From Myxococcales bacterium (GTDB lineage Bacteria; Myxococcota_A; Polyangia; Fen-1088), in NCBI GenBank assembly GCA_022184915.1, contig JAGTJU010000003.1, positions 186,001 through 250,000 on the forward strand: a DNA stretch of 64,000 nt, in the 5' to 3' direction. Shown here one piece after another: positions 16,711 through 26,003 of this stretch. A program made the position numbers and the translations under genes. Below the pieces are notes generated by a model. The model searched no databases, was not told where the DNA came from, and saw only the letters and a list, made by a program, of their open reading frames with translations. The stretch's first letter is position 1. Every line of letters starts with the position of its first letter.

Positions 16711-19700
16711 TTACGGGTACTCCAGGCCGATCCGCTCGTCTTTCACGAACGGGAATTCGTCGGGTAGATACTTCGACAGGTTCTCGCGGGCCTTCTTGAC
16801 GTATTGATTCGTCACGCCCAGCTGCGAGGCCCGGTCGAGGGTGCTGCGCCATTGGGTCTTGGCTTCGTCCTCGATGGGGGTGACGAACTGAAAGACGGCG
16901 TCTTTGTATTGGGTCTCGACCATGCCGCAGTCGTCGGGGTTCGACTTGCAGACCTTCTTTTCCAGGCTCTTGACGTCGGCCGGGGGGTTTTCGGCCTGGA
17001 AGATGAGCTTCTGAGCGAATTCGTAGAACACATCACCGCGGCGCAGGAACGAGGCGAGGGTCCAGTTGGCGTCTTTGTAGGCCCAGACCTTTTCGTATTC
17101 GTCGCGCAGCTCCTTGGCTTCTTGCGTGAAGGTATCGAAGGCCTTTTTCACCTGCTCGGGCTTCGACGAGAACACCAGCTTCTTGGCCTGGAAGGCCTTG
17201 AACTTCTCCTCGAGCAAGAGGAACTCGGCCTTGGCGGCGGCGGCAGCGGCCGGGGTGGCGGGGGCCAGGCCGCGCGCCTGGAATTCGTCGCGCACCTTCT
17301 TGTAGGCGTCGAGCGTGGCCCGACGGTCTTTGCCTTGCTCGGCGATGACGGCCAGATCCATGTAGGCATTGACGACATAGTCGCCAGCCTCGGCCTCGCC
17401 CTTGAAGCGCTTGAGCAGGTTGCTCAGGCACTTTTGGTGACGGCTCGTGTCCTTGAGTTTGCGGTAGGCGTTGCAGGCAAACGAGTAGGCCTGCGCGGCG
17501 TCGCCCGGCTTTTCGGCCGCGGTGTCGGCAAACTTCAGGTACATGGTGGCGGCGCGATCGTACTGCTGGTCGTTGTCGAGCAGCTGCGCGGCGATGCCCA
17601 GCGCGTCCTTGCGGTGCTCGAAGTCGGCGAACTTCGGGTCCTGGGCGATCTTCACGTAGTAGCCGACAGCCTGGTCGAAGTTGAAGAAGCGGCGGTGGTT
17701 ACGGGCTGCGTTCCAGACGGCGTCACGCGCCAGGGCGGAATCGGGGTAGTCCCGCGCCAGGCGCTCGTAACATTTCGTGGCCTCGTTGAACTGGTAGAGC
17801 CGCTCGTAGATGACGCAGGCGTTGTTGAGGTTCGTGGGCGCGTCCTGATCCTTGGGATCGCCGTTGACCAGCTCGATGAGGTCGAGGGCCAGGCCCACAT
17901 CGATCTCGGTGCTCACACCGCCGCGGCCGGCGCCGCCTGCCGCAGCAGGTTTTCCAGGATCGGCCGCTCCGGGGCCGCCCGTGACCAAAGCGATACCGCC
18001 GGCCCCTTCTTCGCACATGGTGAGCTTGCGGTCCGTGCCCTGCTCTTCGTTGTCGATGGCGAGCTTCACACGGTCAGCGATGACCTTCGATTTGACGGAG
18101 CGCCGGATCTGGTCGATGCGGGTCAGGTATTCCTTGGCGCTCGGGTCTCGGCCGCAAGGCGATTCGACGAAATCGTCGGCCACCTGAAGCAGACGCCCGA
18201 GGGCGCAGTCTTTTTGCTTTTCGTCCTCGACCCCGTAGTCGATGAAGTAGGTCTTGAGGATGGCGTCGTAGGCCTTGAAACCGAGTTCGCTCTTCGTGCC
18301 ACAGAACTGTTTGGCGATCTGGGTCAGGCGCCCGCGCGCTTCCGGCCAGTTGCGGTAGCGCAGAAGCTCGACGGCGGCTGCGTACTTGAGCTCGTCGACT
18401 TTCTCGGTTTGCAGGTTGTTGGTGTACCAGTCGATTGCGGACACATACTTCTGCACCGCCTCGGACATGGGCAGGGGGCTGACCGGCGCCTTGGTGTTGG
18501 TCTCGTCCGGGATGGGGGGCGTTTCGTACTGCCCGGCCTTGGTCATCCGGTCCATGAGCTCTTCATAGGACTTGATGATGCGGAAGGCGGCGTCTTCCTG
18601 GTACTTGTTGTCCTGCTCGCTGTCGCGAACCAGGGTGTACGCGTTGACGGCCCGTTCGAGCTGGCCCGAGTAATAGAGTGCGTCGGCGTAGTAGGCCGAG
18701 AACTCGTACGCCCGCTTCGAGTCTGGGTAGACCTGCAGGTACTTTTCGTAAAGATCAGCCGCGGCGGCATACATCTGCCGGCAATTGTCGAGATCGGCCT
18801 GGGTGGGTGTGCCCTGAATCTGGCCTTTGCAGGCCTGGGCGGCGGCGTGAACGCCCGTGGCGGCAGAGAGCAACGCATCTTCCGAGAGCTGCTGGGCGGC
18901 GGCGAGTGCGTCGGGGTTGTCCTTGTTTTGCTCGTACCAGGCAGAGCCCTTGCTGTAGTTGCGGCCGAGAGCTTCCCGCTCTTTGGCGGCGGCCACCAAG
19001 TTGCGGTCGCGCTCGTAGGCGCGCACGATCTTGTCCTGAACCTGGGGCGCTTCGGGACTGTAGGGCCAAAGTTCGAGCACGGTCTTGAACACCTCGATGG
19101 CCTCAACGTACTTCGTGGTGTCGAAGTACATGTCGCCCAGACGCTGGTAGACCTCGCGCACGTGGGGCTCGGTCTCGCGGCCCTTGTAGTATTTGCGGGC
19201 CCTCTGCAATCCCGTTTCGGGATCGGGCAGGGTGTCACCGTCCCAGTCGGGCTCGGAGAAGCTGATGGCGAGGTATTGCACCGCCTCGGGACGCAGATCG
19301 GAGCCGAAGGTCTCGCCCTTGGCCTTTTTCACGTCGGCGAACTTTACGAGCTCGTCGAAGGACTCGATGGCCTTTTGGAAGCGGTTGTCGCGGTAGTACG
19401 ACCAGGCCAGCTTGTAGAGGGCCTTGTCGTAGTAGTTCGAGTCTTTGAACGCCAGCACGCGGCTGTAGGCGGACACGGCCCCTTCGAGCTCGCCGTTGTC
19501 GAAGTGGATTTCGCCCACGCGGGTCCAGCCTTCGGGCAGGAACTTGGAGTCAGCCCGCACGGGCTTGCAATCGGCGTAGATGTCTTCGAGGGGGCGCCCT
19601 GCGGAGCTCTCGCTGTCGGCCACGGGCGTGGGGGGATCCAGCGGGCGGAACTTGTTGGCGCAGGTGAGCGCCAGCAGCACCTGCTTGGCTTCGGGCTCTT

Positions 19701-20364
19701 GGCCCATTTCACTGTGGCAAAAGCCCAGGAGGTAATAGGCCGCATCGAGTAGACGGTAGTTGGGGAAATCCACCAGCATGCGCCGGTAGAGGTCGATGGT
19801 GCGGCTGTAGTTCGCGAGCGGCGGCGCGTCGGTGGGCGGCGTGCTGGAATCGAGGGCCTTTTGGTAGGCCTCGGTGGCCGTCAGGAATTCCTCCGACGAC
19901 TTTTCGTAGTAAAGCTCGGCCAGCCGGAACATGGCATCCGGCGTCCAGCGTTTGTCGCTGGGGTATTTGCGCAAAAACGCCTCGAACATGGCGATGGCGT
20001 CCATGCGGCGTTGTTTTTCTTCCTGCTCGTTGAGCGCGATCTGAGGCTCGTACTTGCCGCGGATCTGGGCCATGCGGCGCTGATGCGTTTGCTGGATGAC
20101 GGCGCTTGCGGCTTCCCGGTAGCCCTTCACCGCTTCGGCGTAGCGAGCTGCGTCCTGGGCGAACTCTTCGAGCTGCTTGGGATCGATGGGACGTGCGGGA
20201 GGGCCCGCGAGCGAGGTGCCCCCAGGTACCGCCAAAGTGGCCGAGGCCAGGGTGGCCCAGGCGAGGACGACCGCGCCCAGGCGTTTGCGGCTGCTTCCCA
20301 TGCGACGCCCCTTTGCCACGGCCCCCTGCCCTGCGGGTTGCCCACTGATGCTCGTGTTGCTCAT
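16711..20364 (-). CDS. gltD: GltD/AgmU-like giant TPR gliding motility protein
   Basis: A 1217-residue periplasmic protein, close to the size I recall for M. xanthus AgmU/GltD. An N-terminal signal segment (RLGAVVLAWATLASATLAVPGG) is followed by many TPR-like helical pairs, such as WTPDAMFRLAELYYEKSSEE, YYDKALYKLAWSYYRDNRFQ and HVREVYQRLGDMYFDTTKYV. AgmU/GltD travels with the gliding complexes in Myxococcus. The start at 20364 overlaps the stop of the upstream gene (ATGA), and gltE follows after 2 bp, so the block is one operon. The complementary strand has a 982-codon open frame, which I take as a GC-composition shadow. Confidence 0.82.
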   Translation of the reverse strand: MSNTSISGQPAGQGAVAKGRRMGSSRKRLGAVVLAWATLASATLAVPGGTSLAGPPARPIDPKQLEEFAQDAARYAEAVKGYREAASAVIQQTHQRRMAQIRGKYEPQIALNEQEEKQRRMDAIAMFEAFLRKYPSDKRWTPDAMFRLAELYYEKSSEEFLTATEAYQKALDSSTPPTDAPPLANYSRTIDLYRRMLVDFPNYRLLDAAYYLLGFCHSEMGQEPEAKQVLLALTCANKFRPLDPPTPVADSESSAGRPLEDIYADCKPVRADSKFLPEGWTRVGEIHFDNGELEGAVSAYSRVLAFKDSNYYDKALYKLAWSYYRDNRFQKAIESFDELVKFADVKKAKGETFGSDLRPEAVQYLAISFSEPDWDGDTLPDPETGLQRARKYYKGRETEPHVREVYQRLGDMYFDTTKYVEAIEVFKTVLELWPYSPEAPQVQDKIVRAYERDRNLVAAAKEREALGRNYSKGSAWYEQNKDNPDALAAAQQLSEDALLSAATGVHAAAQACKGQIQGTPTQADLDNCRQMYAAAADLYEKYLQVYPDSKRAYEFSAYYADALYYSGQLERAVNAYTLVRDSEQDNKYQEDAAFRIIKSYEELMDRMTKAGQYETPPIPDETNTKAPVSPLPMSEAVQKYVSAIDWYTNNLQTEKVDELKYAAAVELLRYRNWPEARGRLTQIAKQFCGTKSELGFKAYDAILKTYFIDYGVEDEKQKDCALGRLLQVADDFVESPCGRDPSAKEYLTRIDQIRRSVKSKVIADRVKLAIDNEEQGTDRKLTMCEEGAGGIALVTGGPGAADPGKPAAAGGAGRGGVSTEIDVGLALDLIELVNGDPKDQDAPTNLNNACVIYERLYQFNEATKCYERLARDYPDSALARDAVWNAARNHRRFFNFDQAVGYYVKIAQDPKFADFEHRKDALGIAAQLLDNDQQYDRAATMYLKFADTAAEKPGDAAQAYSFACNAYRKLKDTSRHQKCLSNLLKRFKGEAEAGDYVVNAYMDLAVIAEQGKDRRATLDAYKKVRDEFQARGLAPATPAAAAAAKAEFLLLEEKFKAFQAKKLVFSSKPEQVKKAFDTFTQEAKELRDEYEKVWAYKDANWTLASFLRRGDVFYEFAQKLIFQAENPPADVKSLEKKVCKSNPDDCGMVETQYKDAVFQFVTPIEDEAKTQWRSTLDRASQLGVTNQYVKKARENLSKYLPDEFPFVKDERIGLEYP

Positions 20365-21695
20365 TGTTCCTGCTCGAGGATGTCTCGGAAGTCCTCATCC
20401 AGCGCCTTGAGCTCGTTCTTTTGCTGGGTGATGAGCTTCGAAAGTTTGTCCGTCTTGTCGTCTTTGAGACCCCAGGCGACGTCGATGAGCCCCACGTCGG
20501 ATTGAACCACCACGTCGTAGAAGCGTTCTTTCACGCGGCCCACGATGGTCTGAGCCAGCCCCCCCCCGACGTCTTGCGATTCGGTGGTGAGCGCCGTGAG
20601 CTTTTCCTCGGCGGACTTGAGGTTGCCACGCTCGGCTTCGAGCCCCTCCCTCAGGGTGGCAAGGCGCACCTCGGCGGCCTTGTCGACCCGATCGTCGAAG
20701 GTGGCGACGTTGCGCTGCACTTCGTCGGCGCGGGCCAGGATCGTGATCATGCGATCGAAGTTCTGCTGGTCGCCGGGGGGCATCTTGTCGCGGGCGTTGC
20801 GCATGATCTCCGCCTCTTCCTTTATGAGGTCGGAGAGGCGAATCACCGCGTAGCGCTCGCCTTCGCCGGCGGCGCCCGCGGCGGTGTTCTGGCGGGCCGC
20901 GTCTTCCACCTGGCCGCGCAGCACGTCGCTTTTGGCCCGCAGCTCGGAGATCGTCCGGCGCACCTCGTCCGCCTGGCGCTTGACGTCCGCTGGCGTGACC
21001 TTTTGCTCGGTCTTCGAGTGCCGGTAGTACTGCTCGATCGCCACGAGCTCGGCCTCGAGCCCCTGGATGAGGACGTTGATCTCGGAGACCCGGCCATCGA
21101 GGGTGTTGAGCTGCCCCTTTGTGCCGCGATCCCGCTTCTTCAGCGCTTCGGCGGTGAGCGGAAGGTCTTTGAGCTGGGTTTCGAGCGTGCCGCGCTCGTC
21201 ATCGTTGCGGGCCAGGGCTGCTTTGTCTTCAGCGCCGAGGTAAGGCCCAGCCATCGTGCGCAGCTTGGCGACGAAGCGGCGGCGCAGGTCCAAGGTCGTG
21301 TTCAGGACCTCGGAGGATTCCGTGCGCACTTCGGCGAGGTCGGGGAAGATGCCCACCTTGCCCTGCCCGGTGATGGCGGCGTCGAGCCGGCGCATGAGTT
21401 CTTCCGATTCGTCGATGCCACGCTTGATCTCGCCCACGTCGGAGGCAAGCACCAGCACCCGCTCGACCTCGGGTTCACCCCGGACCCACTTGACCGCGCC
21501 TTCGGGCACGAAGATCGAGATGTCGAACTTGCCGAGGTCTTGACCCACCAGGTTCTGGAAAAAGGCGGGGTCGTTGGCGGAGCGATCGAGCTGGGTGACC
21601 AGCTCGCGGTAGATCGGCTCGAACTCTTCGCGCGTTTTGCCGAAGGTGTCGCTGGCCACGTAGAAGTTCGACAGGCGCAGGTTCAGGTTGCCCAT
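20361..21695 (-). CDS. Split TPR/coiled-coil gliding-cluster protein, C-terminal part
   Basis: About 444 residues in this frame, starting at an ATG that overlaps the stop of the N-terminal part (TGATG). The first residues, MGNLNLRLSNFYVASDTFGK, complete a TPR helix. The rest is long, charged helix with strong coiled-coil character (TLDGRVSEINVLIQGLEAEL, RQADEVRRTISELRAKSDVL), so it is probably an extended periplasmic rod. Together with the upstream part it would make a protein of about 780 residues, in the place where a GltC-like TPR protein might be expected. The TGATG coupling could let the two halves be made separately. The alternative is one gene broken by errors (see findings). Confidence 0.7.
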   Translation of the reverse strand: MGNLNLRLSNFYVASDTFGKTREEFEPIYRELVTQLDRSANDPAFFQNLVGQDLGKFDISIFVPEGAVKWVRGEPEVERVLVLASDVGEIKRGIDESEELMRRLDAAITGQGKVGIFPDLAEVRTESSEVLNTTLDLRRRFVAKLRTMAGPYLGAEDKAALARNDDERGTLETQLKDLPLTAEALKKRDRGTKGQLNTLDGRVSEINVLIQGLEAELVAIEQYYRHSKTEQKVTPADVKRQADEVRRTISELRAKSDVLRGQVEDAARQNTAAGAAGEGERYAVIRLSDLIKEEAEIMRNARDKMPPGDQQNFDRMITILARADEVQRNVATFDDRVDKAAEVRLATLREGLEAERGNLKSAEEKLTALTTESQDVGGGLAQTIVGRVKERFYDVVVQSDVGLIDVAWGLKDDKTDKLSKLITQQKNELKALDEDFRDILEQEQ

Positions 21696-22705
21696 CAACA
21701 AGCCGCAGCTCCGGAGCGCGGGGGCTGTCGGGGTCCTGCAAGAAGAAGCAGGTCGAGCGCGCGGTAGGCGGTTTTGTAGTCGCCCGACTTGATCGCCGTC
21801 CACGCTGATTCGTACATCGCGTCGCCGAAGTGCTTCGACGTGCGATCCACCGAGACGTACATGGCCTTGGCCTGGTCGAGCTGCCCGCGGTCGAAGTAGA
21901 TGCGGCCAAGCGCGATGCGTGCCAGCTCTTGCACCTCTTGGTCGTTGGCGCCCTTGGGTTCGAGCTTGAGCACGTTGTCGAAGCCCGTGGCGGCGGCGGC
22001 CAGATCGCCCTTTTTCACGTAGGCGGTGGCCAGCAGGTAGCGCGACTGCAGGTAGTAGGGGTTCGCCGGCGCAAGCGCGTTGAACACCGCGATGGCCTCG
22101 TCGGGCTTGTCGCGCAGGAAGAGATACTTGCCGCGCACGTAGGGCACGGACGGCTCGAGCACGCTGGCGGGGATGTTCGCGAGGCGCTCGAGGTACGTGT
22201 CGATGCCCTGGAGGTTGCCCGTTTTGAGGGCGATCTCGACCAGGCGCTGCAGGGCCTGCTGCTCGGAACGCGAGGCGGTCTTTTTCTCGAGGGCCTTCTC
22301 GAAATAGCGCTGCGCCCCGAGGAGGTCACGCGAGGCGAAGAGGGACTCGCCCATCAGCACGAGGGCTTCATCGTAGACCCGCGTGTTCGGGAAGCGCTCG
22401 ATGACGTCGAAGAGCAGCGTGGCCGCTTCGCTGTAGTTACGCAGCTCGAACTGGGTCTGCGCATCCACCAGGCGCCGTTCGGCGAGGTGGGACTCGGGCG
22501 GGGAGGTTTCGTGAAAGTTGTTCGAGAGCGTGCGGACACGGGTCTCGAGGTCAATCAGGCTCGAGTTGGCCTTGTCGAGTTCGTCGGCACGGGCCTGCCG
22601 GACACCGAGGTGGGGCGCCGATGCAAGGGACAGCAGGCCCCAAAAGGGAACGGCGTTGAGAACCAGAAGTCCCACGAGGGAGCGTTTGCGGGCGAAGCGT
22701 TTCAT
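21695..22705 (-). CDS. Split TPR gliding-cluster protein, N-terminal part
   Basis: 336 residues as read. There is a signal peptide (MKRFARKRSLVGLLVLNAVP), then TPR repeats from about residue 75 (VDAQTQFELRNYSEAATLLF, VYDEALVLMGESLFASRDLL, YLQSRYLLATAYVKKGDLAA). The last 20 residues (LLAGPRQPPRSGAAAC) are unlike a TPR. In the next frame the same bases read LQDPDSPRAPELRL, which continues the repeat pattern. Two single-base insertions, near 21740 and 21700, would explain this and join the protein to the downstream frame. It follows the coiled-coil periplasmic gene after 64 bp. Similarity to GltC is a guess from position and fold. Confidence 0.7.
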   Translation of the reverse strand: MKRFARKRSLVGLLVLNAVPFWGLLSLASAPHLGVRQARADELDKANSSLIDLETRVRTLSNNFHETSPPESHLAERRLVDAQTQFELRNYSEAATLLFDVIERFPNTRVYDEALVLMGESLFASRDLLGAQRYFEKALEKKTASRSEQQALQRLVEIALKTGNLQGIDTYLERLANIPASVLEPSVPYVRGKYLFLRDKPDEAIAVFNALAPANPYYLQSRYLLATAYVKKGDLAAAATGFDNVLKLEPKGANDQEVQELARIALGRIYFDRGQLDQAKAMYVSVDRTSKHFGDAMYESAWTAIKSGDYKTAYRALDLLLLAGPRQPPRSGAAAC

Positions 22706-22769
22706 TCAGCGTCCCTTTTCGGCGTTCGGTGGACCCGGAGAGCCTCGGGCCCACCTCTGGGCAGACAGG

Positions 22770-23534
22770 TCATTTCTTGGTTTCGGTGGTCCCCGACGCC
22801 GTGGCCGATTTCGGGGCGCCTTCGGGCGCGATGAGGTTCACGCGGAACTCGACGGCGGGCTTGTCTTCCATGTTGGTGGTGAGACCACCCTTTTCGTAGC
22901 CCACCACGCTGACGACCGTGGCCTTGCCCTCGCCCGCCACGAAGGTGTGGCTGGACTTGACGTTGAACTTGTAGCTCTTGAGGTAGCTGAACACCCCGAA
23001 GCCCGAGCCCTGGTAGACGAGCTGCACGCTGAGGGTGTGCGAGCCGGGCTGGATGGCGCCGTTGTACACGTCGAACTCGCCCATGTCGGACATGCGCCCG
23101 GAGTCGTCGGCTTTGTTCAGGATCTGAACACCGTCGAGCGCGTACACCGCTTTGATGAGGCGAAAGGACGAGCCCATCTCGTTTTTGTGCTTGATGACCG
23201 CGCGTGAGGCGCCAATGGTGCCGCCGAGCACGGTCTCTTTGAGCAGGTTGAGCCGGCGCTTCGTCATGAAGACCTGCTCTTTGAGCTCGTTGACGTTGCG
23301 TTCGAGAGAGCGGAGGCGAACGGTGTAGGCGCCCCCATCGGCAGGCACCGCCGACGCGGGCATGGCCGCCTGGGCCCCAGCGGCTGCGGTTTCGGCCGGT
23401 GCTCCCTCGGCCGGCGCACCCTCTGCAGGCGCAGCCGCGGCCGGCGCCTGCGCCCTGGCGCCCGGCGAACCCCAAGCGAGGGCCCCGGCCAGGAACACCC
23501 CAAAAACAACCCCACGTGAAGGAACGATCTTCAT
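22770..23534 (-). CDS. Periplasmic coiled-coil/beta protein, first gene of the glt operon
   Basis: A 254-residue protein that I cannot assign to a named family. It has a signal peptide (MKIVPSRGVVFGVFLAGALA), an Ala/Pro/Glu-rich linker with repeated PAEGA units, and a short heptad helix (LRSLERNVNELKEQVFMTKR). The beta-rich C-terminal domain contains FRLIKAVYALDGVQILNK and IQPGSHTLSVQLVYQGSGFG, which looks like an Ig-like or PEGA-like sandwich. The ATG at 23534 has AAGAGGG upstream. Its place at the head of the glt operon, behind the promoter and tandem repeats, suggests a structural part of the gliding apparatus. Homologues are sometimes labelled dihydrolipoamide acetyltransferase because of the Ala/Pro linker, and I see no lipoyl or catalytic domain. 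Confidence 0.7.
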   Translation of the reverse strand: MKIVPSRGVVFGVFLAGALAWGSPGARAQAPAAAAPAEGAPAEGAPAETAAAGAQAAMPASAVPADGGAYTVRLRSLERNVNELKEQVFMTKRRLNLLKETVLGGTIGASRAVIKHKNEMGSSFRLIKAVYALDGVQILNKADDSGRMSDMGEFDVYNGAIQPGSHTLSVQLVYQGSGFGVFSYLKSYKFNVKSSHTFVAGEGKATVVSVVGYEKGGLTTNMEDKPAVEFRVNLIAPEGAPKSATASGTTETKK

Positions 23535-23583
23535 TCTAACTGGCCCTCTTGTTTGGCAGTGGGCACCCGTACGGCCCACGATC

Positions 23584-23613
23584 GGACATCAAGGTTCCGG
23601 ACATCAAGGTTCC
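23584..23613. repeat. Perfect 15-bp tandem repeat at the glt operon start site
   Basis: GGACATCAAGGTTCC is repeated twice without a gap (23584-23598 and 23599-23613). It begins at about the predicted +1 of the leftward glt promoter and lies in the 5' leader, 50-80 bases before the first start codon. It may be an operator or an RNA element. Confidence 0.6.
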
Positions 23614-23616
23614 CCT

Positions 23617-23646
23617 TATGTACCAGGAGTCGCGAGATGGCGTCAA
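23617..23646 (-). promoter_or_regulatory. Sigma70-like promoter of the glt operon
   Basis: On the minus strand TTGACG (23646-23641) and TACATA (23622-23617) are separated by 18 bp. Transcription would start near 23610, inside the tandem repeat. Confidence 0.6.
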
Positions 23647-23954
23647 AGTTGTCTCCCTACACACACGGCACCCCCGCCCTGTCCACTGCTCCGTCATATC
23701 CTCGACCCCGGGCCGGCCGATGATACCAGATGACGTTTCGCCCCGCGCCGGTGAAAATGTCTCTGTTCAATCCGATGTTTGGACCCCTGCCTCCGGGGTC
23801 CAAGGCAGCGGCAGCGTGACCACCTGATTGTTTCGGGCGCGCGGGAGCGGCTGTGTGGCGAATCGTAAGCCGTGAGCGGGCCGCGAGCTTACGTGGGGCA
23901 ACCCACGAAGTGGCAGCCGCACCCACGGCACCCGTTCTCGACCCACAAGCCGTA

Positions 23955-23974
23955 CGAAGGGACAACGCCCTTCG
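23955..23974 (-). terminator. Hairpin directly after obg
   Basis: CGAAGGG (23955-23961) pairs with CCCTTCG (23968-23974) around a six-base loop, starting 2 bp after the obg stop on the minus strand. No T-run follows, so it may protect or pause the RNA rather than terminate strongly. Confidence 0.4.
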
Positions 23975-23976
23975 GC

Positions 23977-25233
<1,257 letters not shown>

Positions 25234-25265
25234 TCACGAACGCCGCGTGGGCGTACGTGCCGTGT

Positions 25266-25529
25266 TCAGCTCGCGGCCGCGACGGGCTCGACGTTCACCA
25301 CGCGCCGGTCGCGCGAGGTGCCGAAGTTCACCGTGCCATCGACGAGCGCGAAGAGCGTGAAGTCACGCCCGATGCCCACGTTTTTACCGGGGTGGAACTG
25401 GGTGCCGAGCTGGCGCACCAAAATGTTTCCGGAGATGACCGACTCGCCCCCGAAGCGCTTCACGCCGCGGCGTTGAGCGTTCGAGTCGCGACCGTTCTTC
25501 GAGCTACCTTGACCTTTTTTATGAGCCAT
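25266..25529 (-). CDS. rpmA: 50S ribosomal protein bL27
   Basis: 87 residues starting [20 protein letters not shown], the near-invariant bL27 N-terminus that reaches toward the peptidyl-transferase centre, followed by [19 protein letters not shown] and [14 protein letters not shown]. There is no N-terminal cleavage extension of the Firmicutes kind. It lies 17 bp behind rplU in the conserved order rplU-rpmA-obg. Confidence 0.98.
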   Translation of the reverse strand: MAHKKGQGSSKNGRDSNAQRRGVKRFGGESVISGNILVRQLGTQFHPGKNVGIGRDFTLFALVDGTVNFGTSRDRRVVNVEPVAAAS

Positions 25530-25546
25530 AGCGCTTTCTTCCTTTA

Positions 25547-25861
25547 TCAGGCGGCCGAGATGGACGTGATCTTGAGAGCCGTAAAGGGCTGACGATGGCC
25601 CTGCTTGCGGCGGTAGTTTTTGCGGCGGCGGTACTTGAAGATGATGATCTTCTGTCCGAGGCCTTGCTCCACCACTTCCGCTTCCACGGCGGCACCGGCC
25701 ACGAGGGGCTGGCCCACCTGGACGGCGCCGGCGTCGTCGGCCAGCAGCAGAGGCTGGAAGGTGAATTTATCACCCGGGGACGCGGCGAGTTTTTCAACCC
25801 GCAGGGTCTCACCCTGGGCTACCCGGTATTGCTTACCACCAGTTTCGATGACGGCGTACAT
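25547..25861 (-). CDS. rplU: 50S ribosomal protein bL21
   Basis: 104 residues starting [20 protein letters not shown], the family signature, and ending with the basic RNA-binding segment [19 protein letters not shown]. It binds 23S rRNA together with bL20. GGAG lies 8 bp before the ATG, and a good promoter stands about 30 bp further up. It is first gene of the rplU-rpmA unit. Confidence 0.98.
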   Translation of the reverse strand: MYAVIETGGKQYRVAQGETLRVEKLAASPGDKFTFQPLLLADDAGAVQVGQPLVAGAAVEAEVVEQGLGQKIIIFKYRRRKNYRRKQGHRQPFTALKITSISAA

Positions 25862-25886
25862 GACGTTGCTCCGAAGAGGATTGCGG

Positions 25887-25914
25887 AATTTAACTGGAAG
25901 TCTCGACCTGTCAA
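25887..25914 (-). promoter_or_regulatory. Sigma70-like promoter of rplU-rpmA
   Basis: On the minus strand a perfect TTGACA (25914-25909) is followed after 16 bp by TAAATT (25892-25887). Transcription would begin near 25880, giving a very short leader of about 20 bases. Confidence 0.65.
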
Positions 25915-26003
25915 GCGAAAGGCGCGAGGGTGAGGCGGTGGGGGACCGGACCGTGGCGGGCCTCCGGGCTGCGAGCCGAAGGATCCCGCGGGCTTGTCCC
26001 CTG

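Larger units (their letters stand above)
23535..23976. other. Intergenic region between obg and the glt operon
   Basis: 442 bp without a convincing gene. It holds the glt promoter and tandem repeats (23584-23646), a GC stem-loop CGTGGG-GCAA-CCCACG near 23892-23907, and the hairpin behind obg (23955-23974). The stretch 23650-23880 shows no ORF with family features and no tRNA-like fold. Confidence 0.6.

Noticed and set aside
16804-19752. 982-codon open frame on the plus strand opposite gltD
   Set aside because: It mirrors a well-supported TPR gene. It has no family motifs, is rich in Gly/Val/Leu/Arg as expected for antisense of GC-rich DNA, and lacks a ribosome-binding site. The same holds for the 467-codon frame at 20364-21767 and others.
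22770-23534. Dihydrolipoamide acetyltransferase label for the first glt-operon gene
   Set aside because: Only the Ala/Pro linker is similar. There is no lipoyl lysine motif and no catalytic domain.
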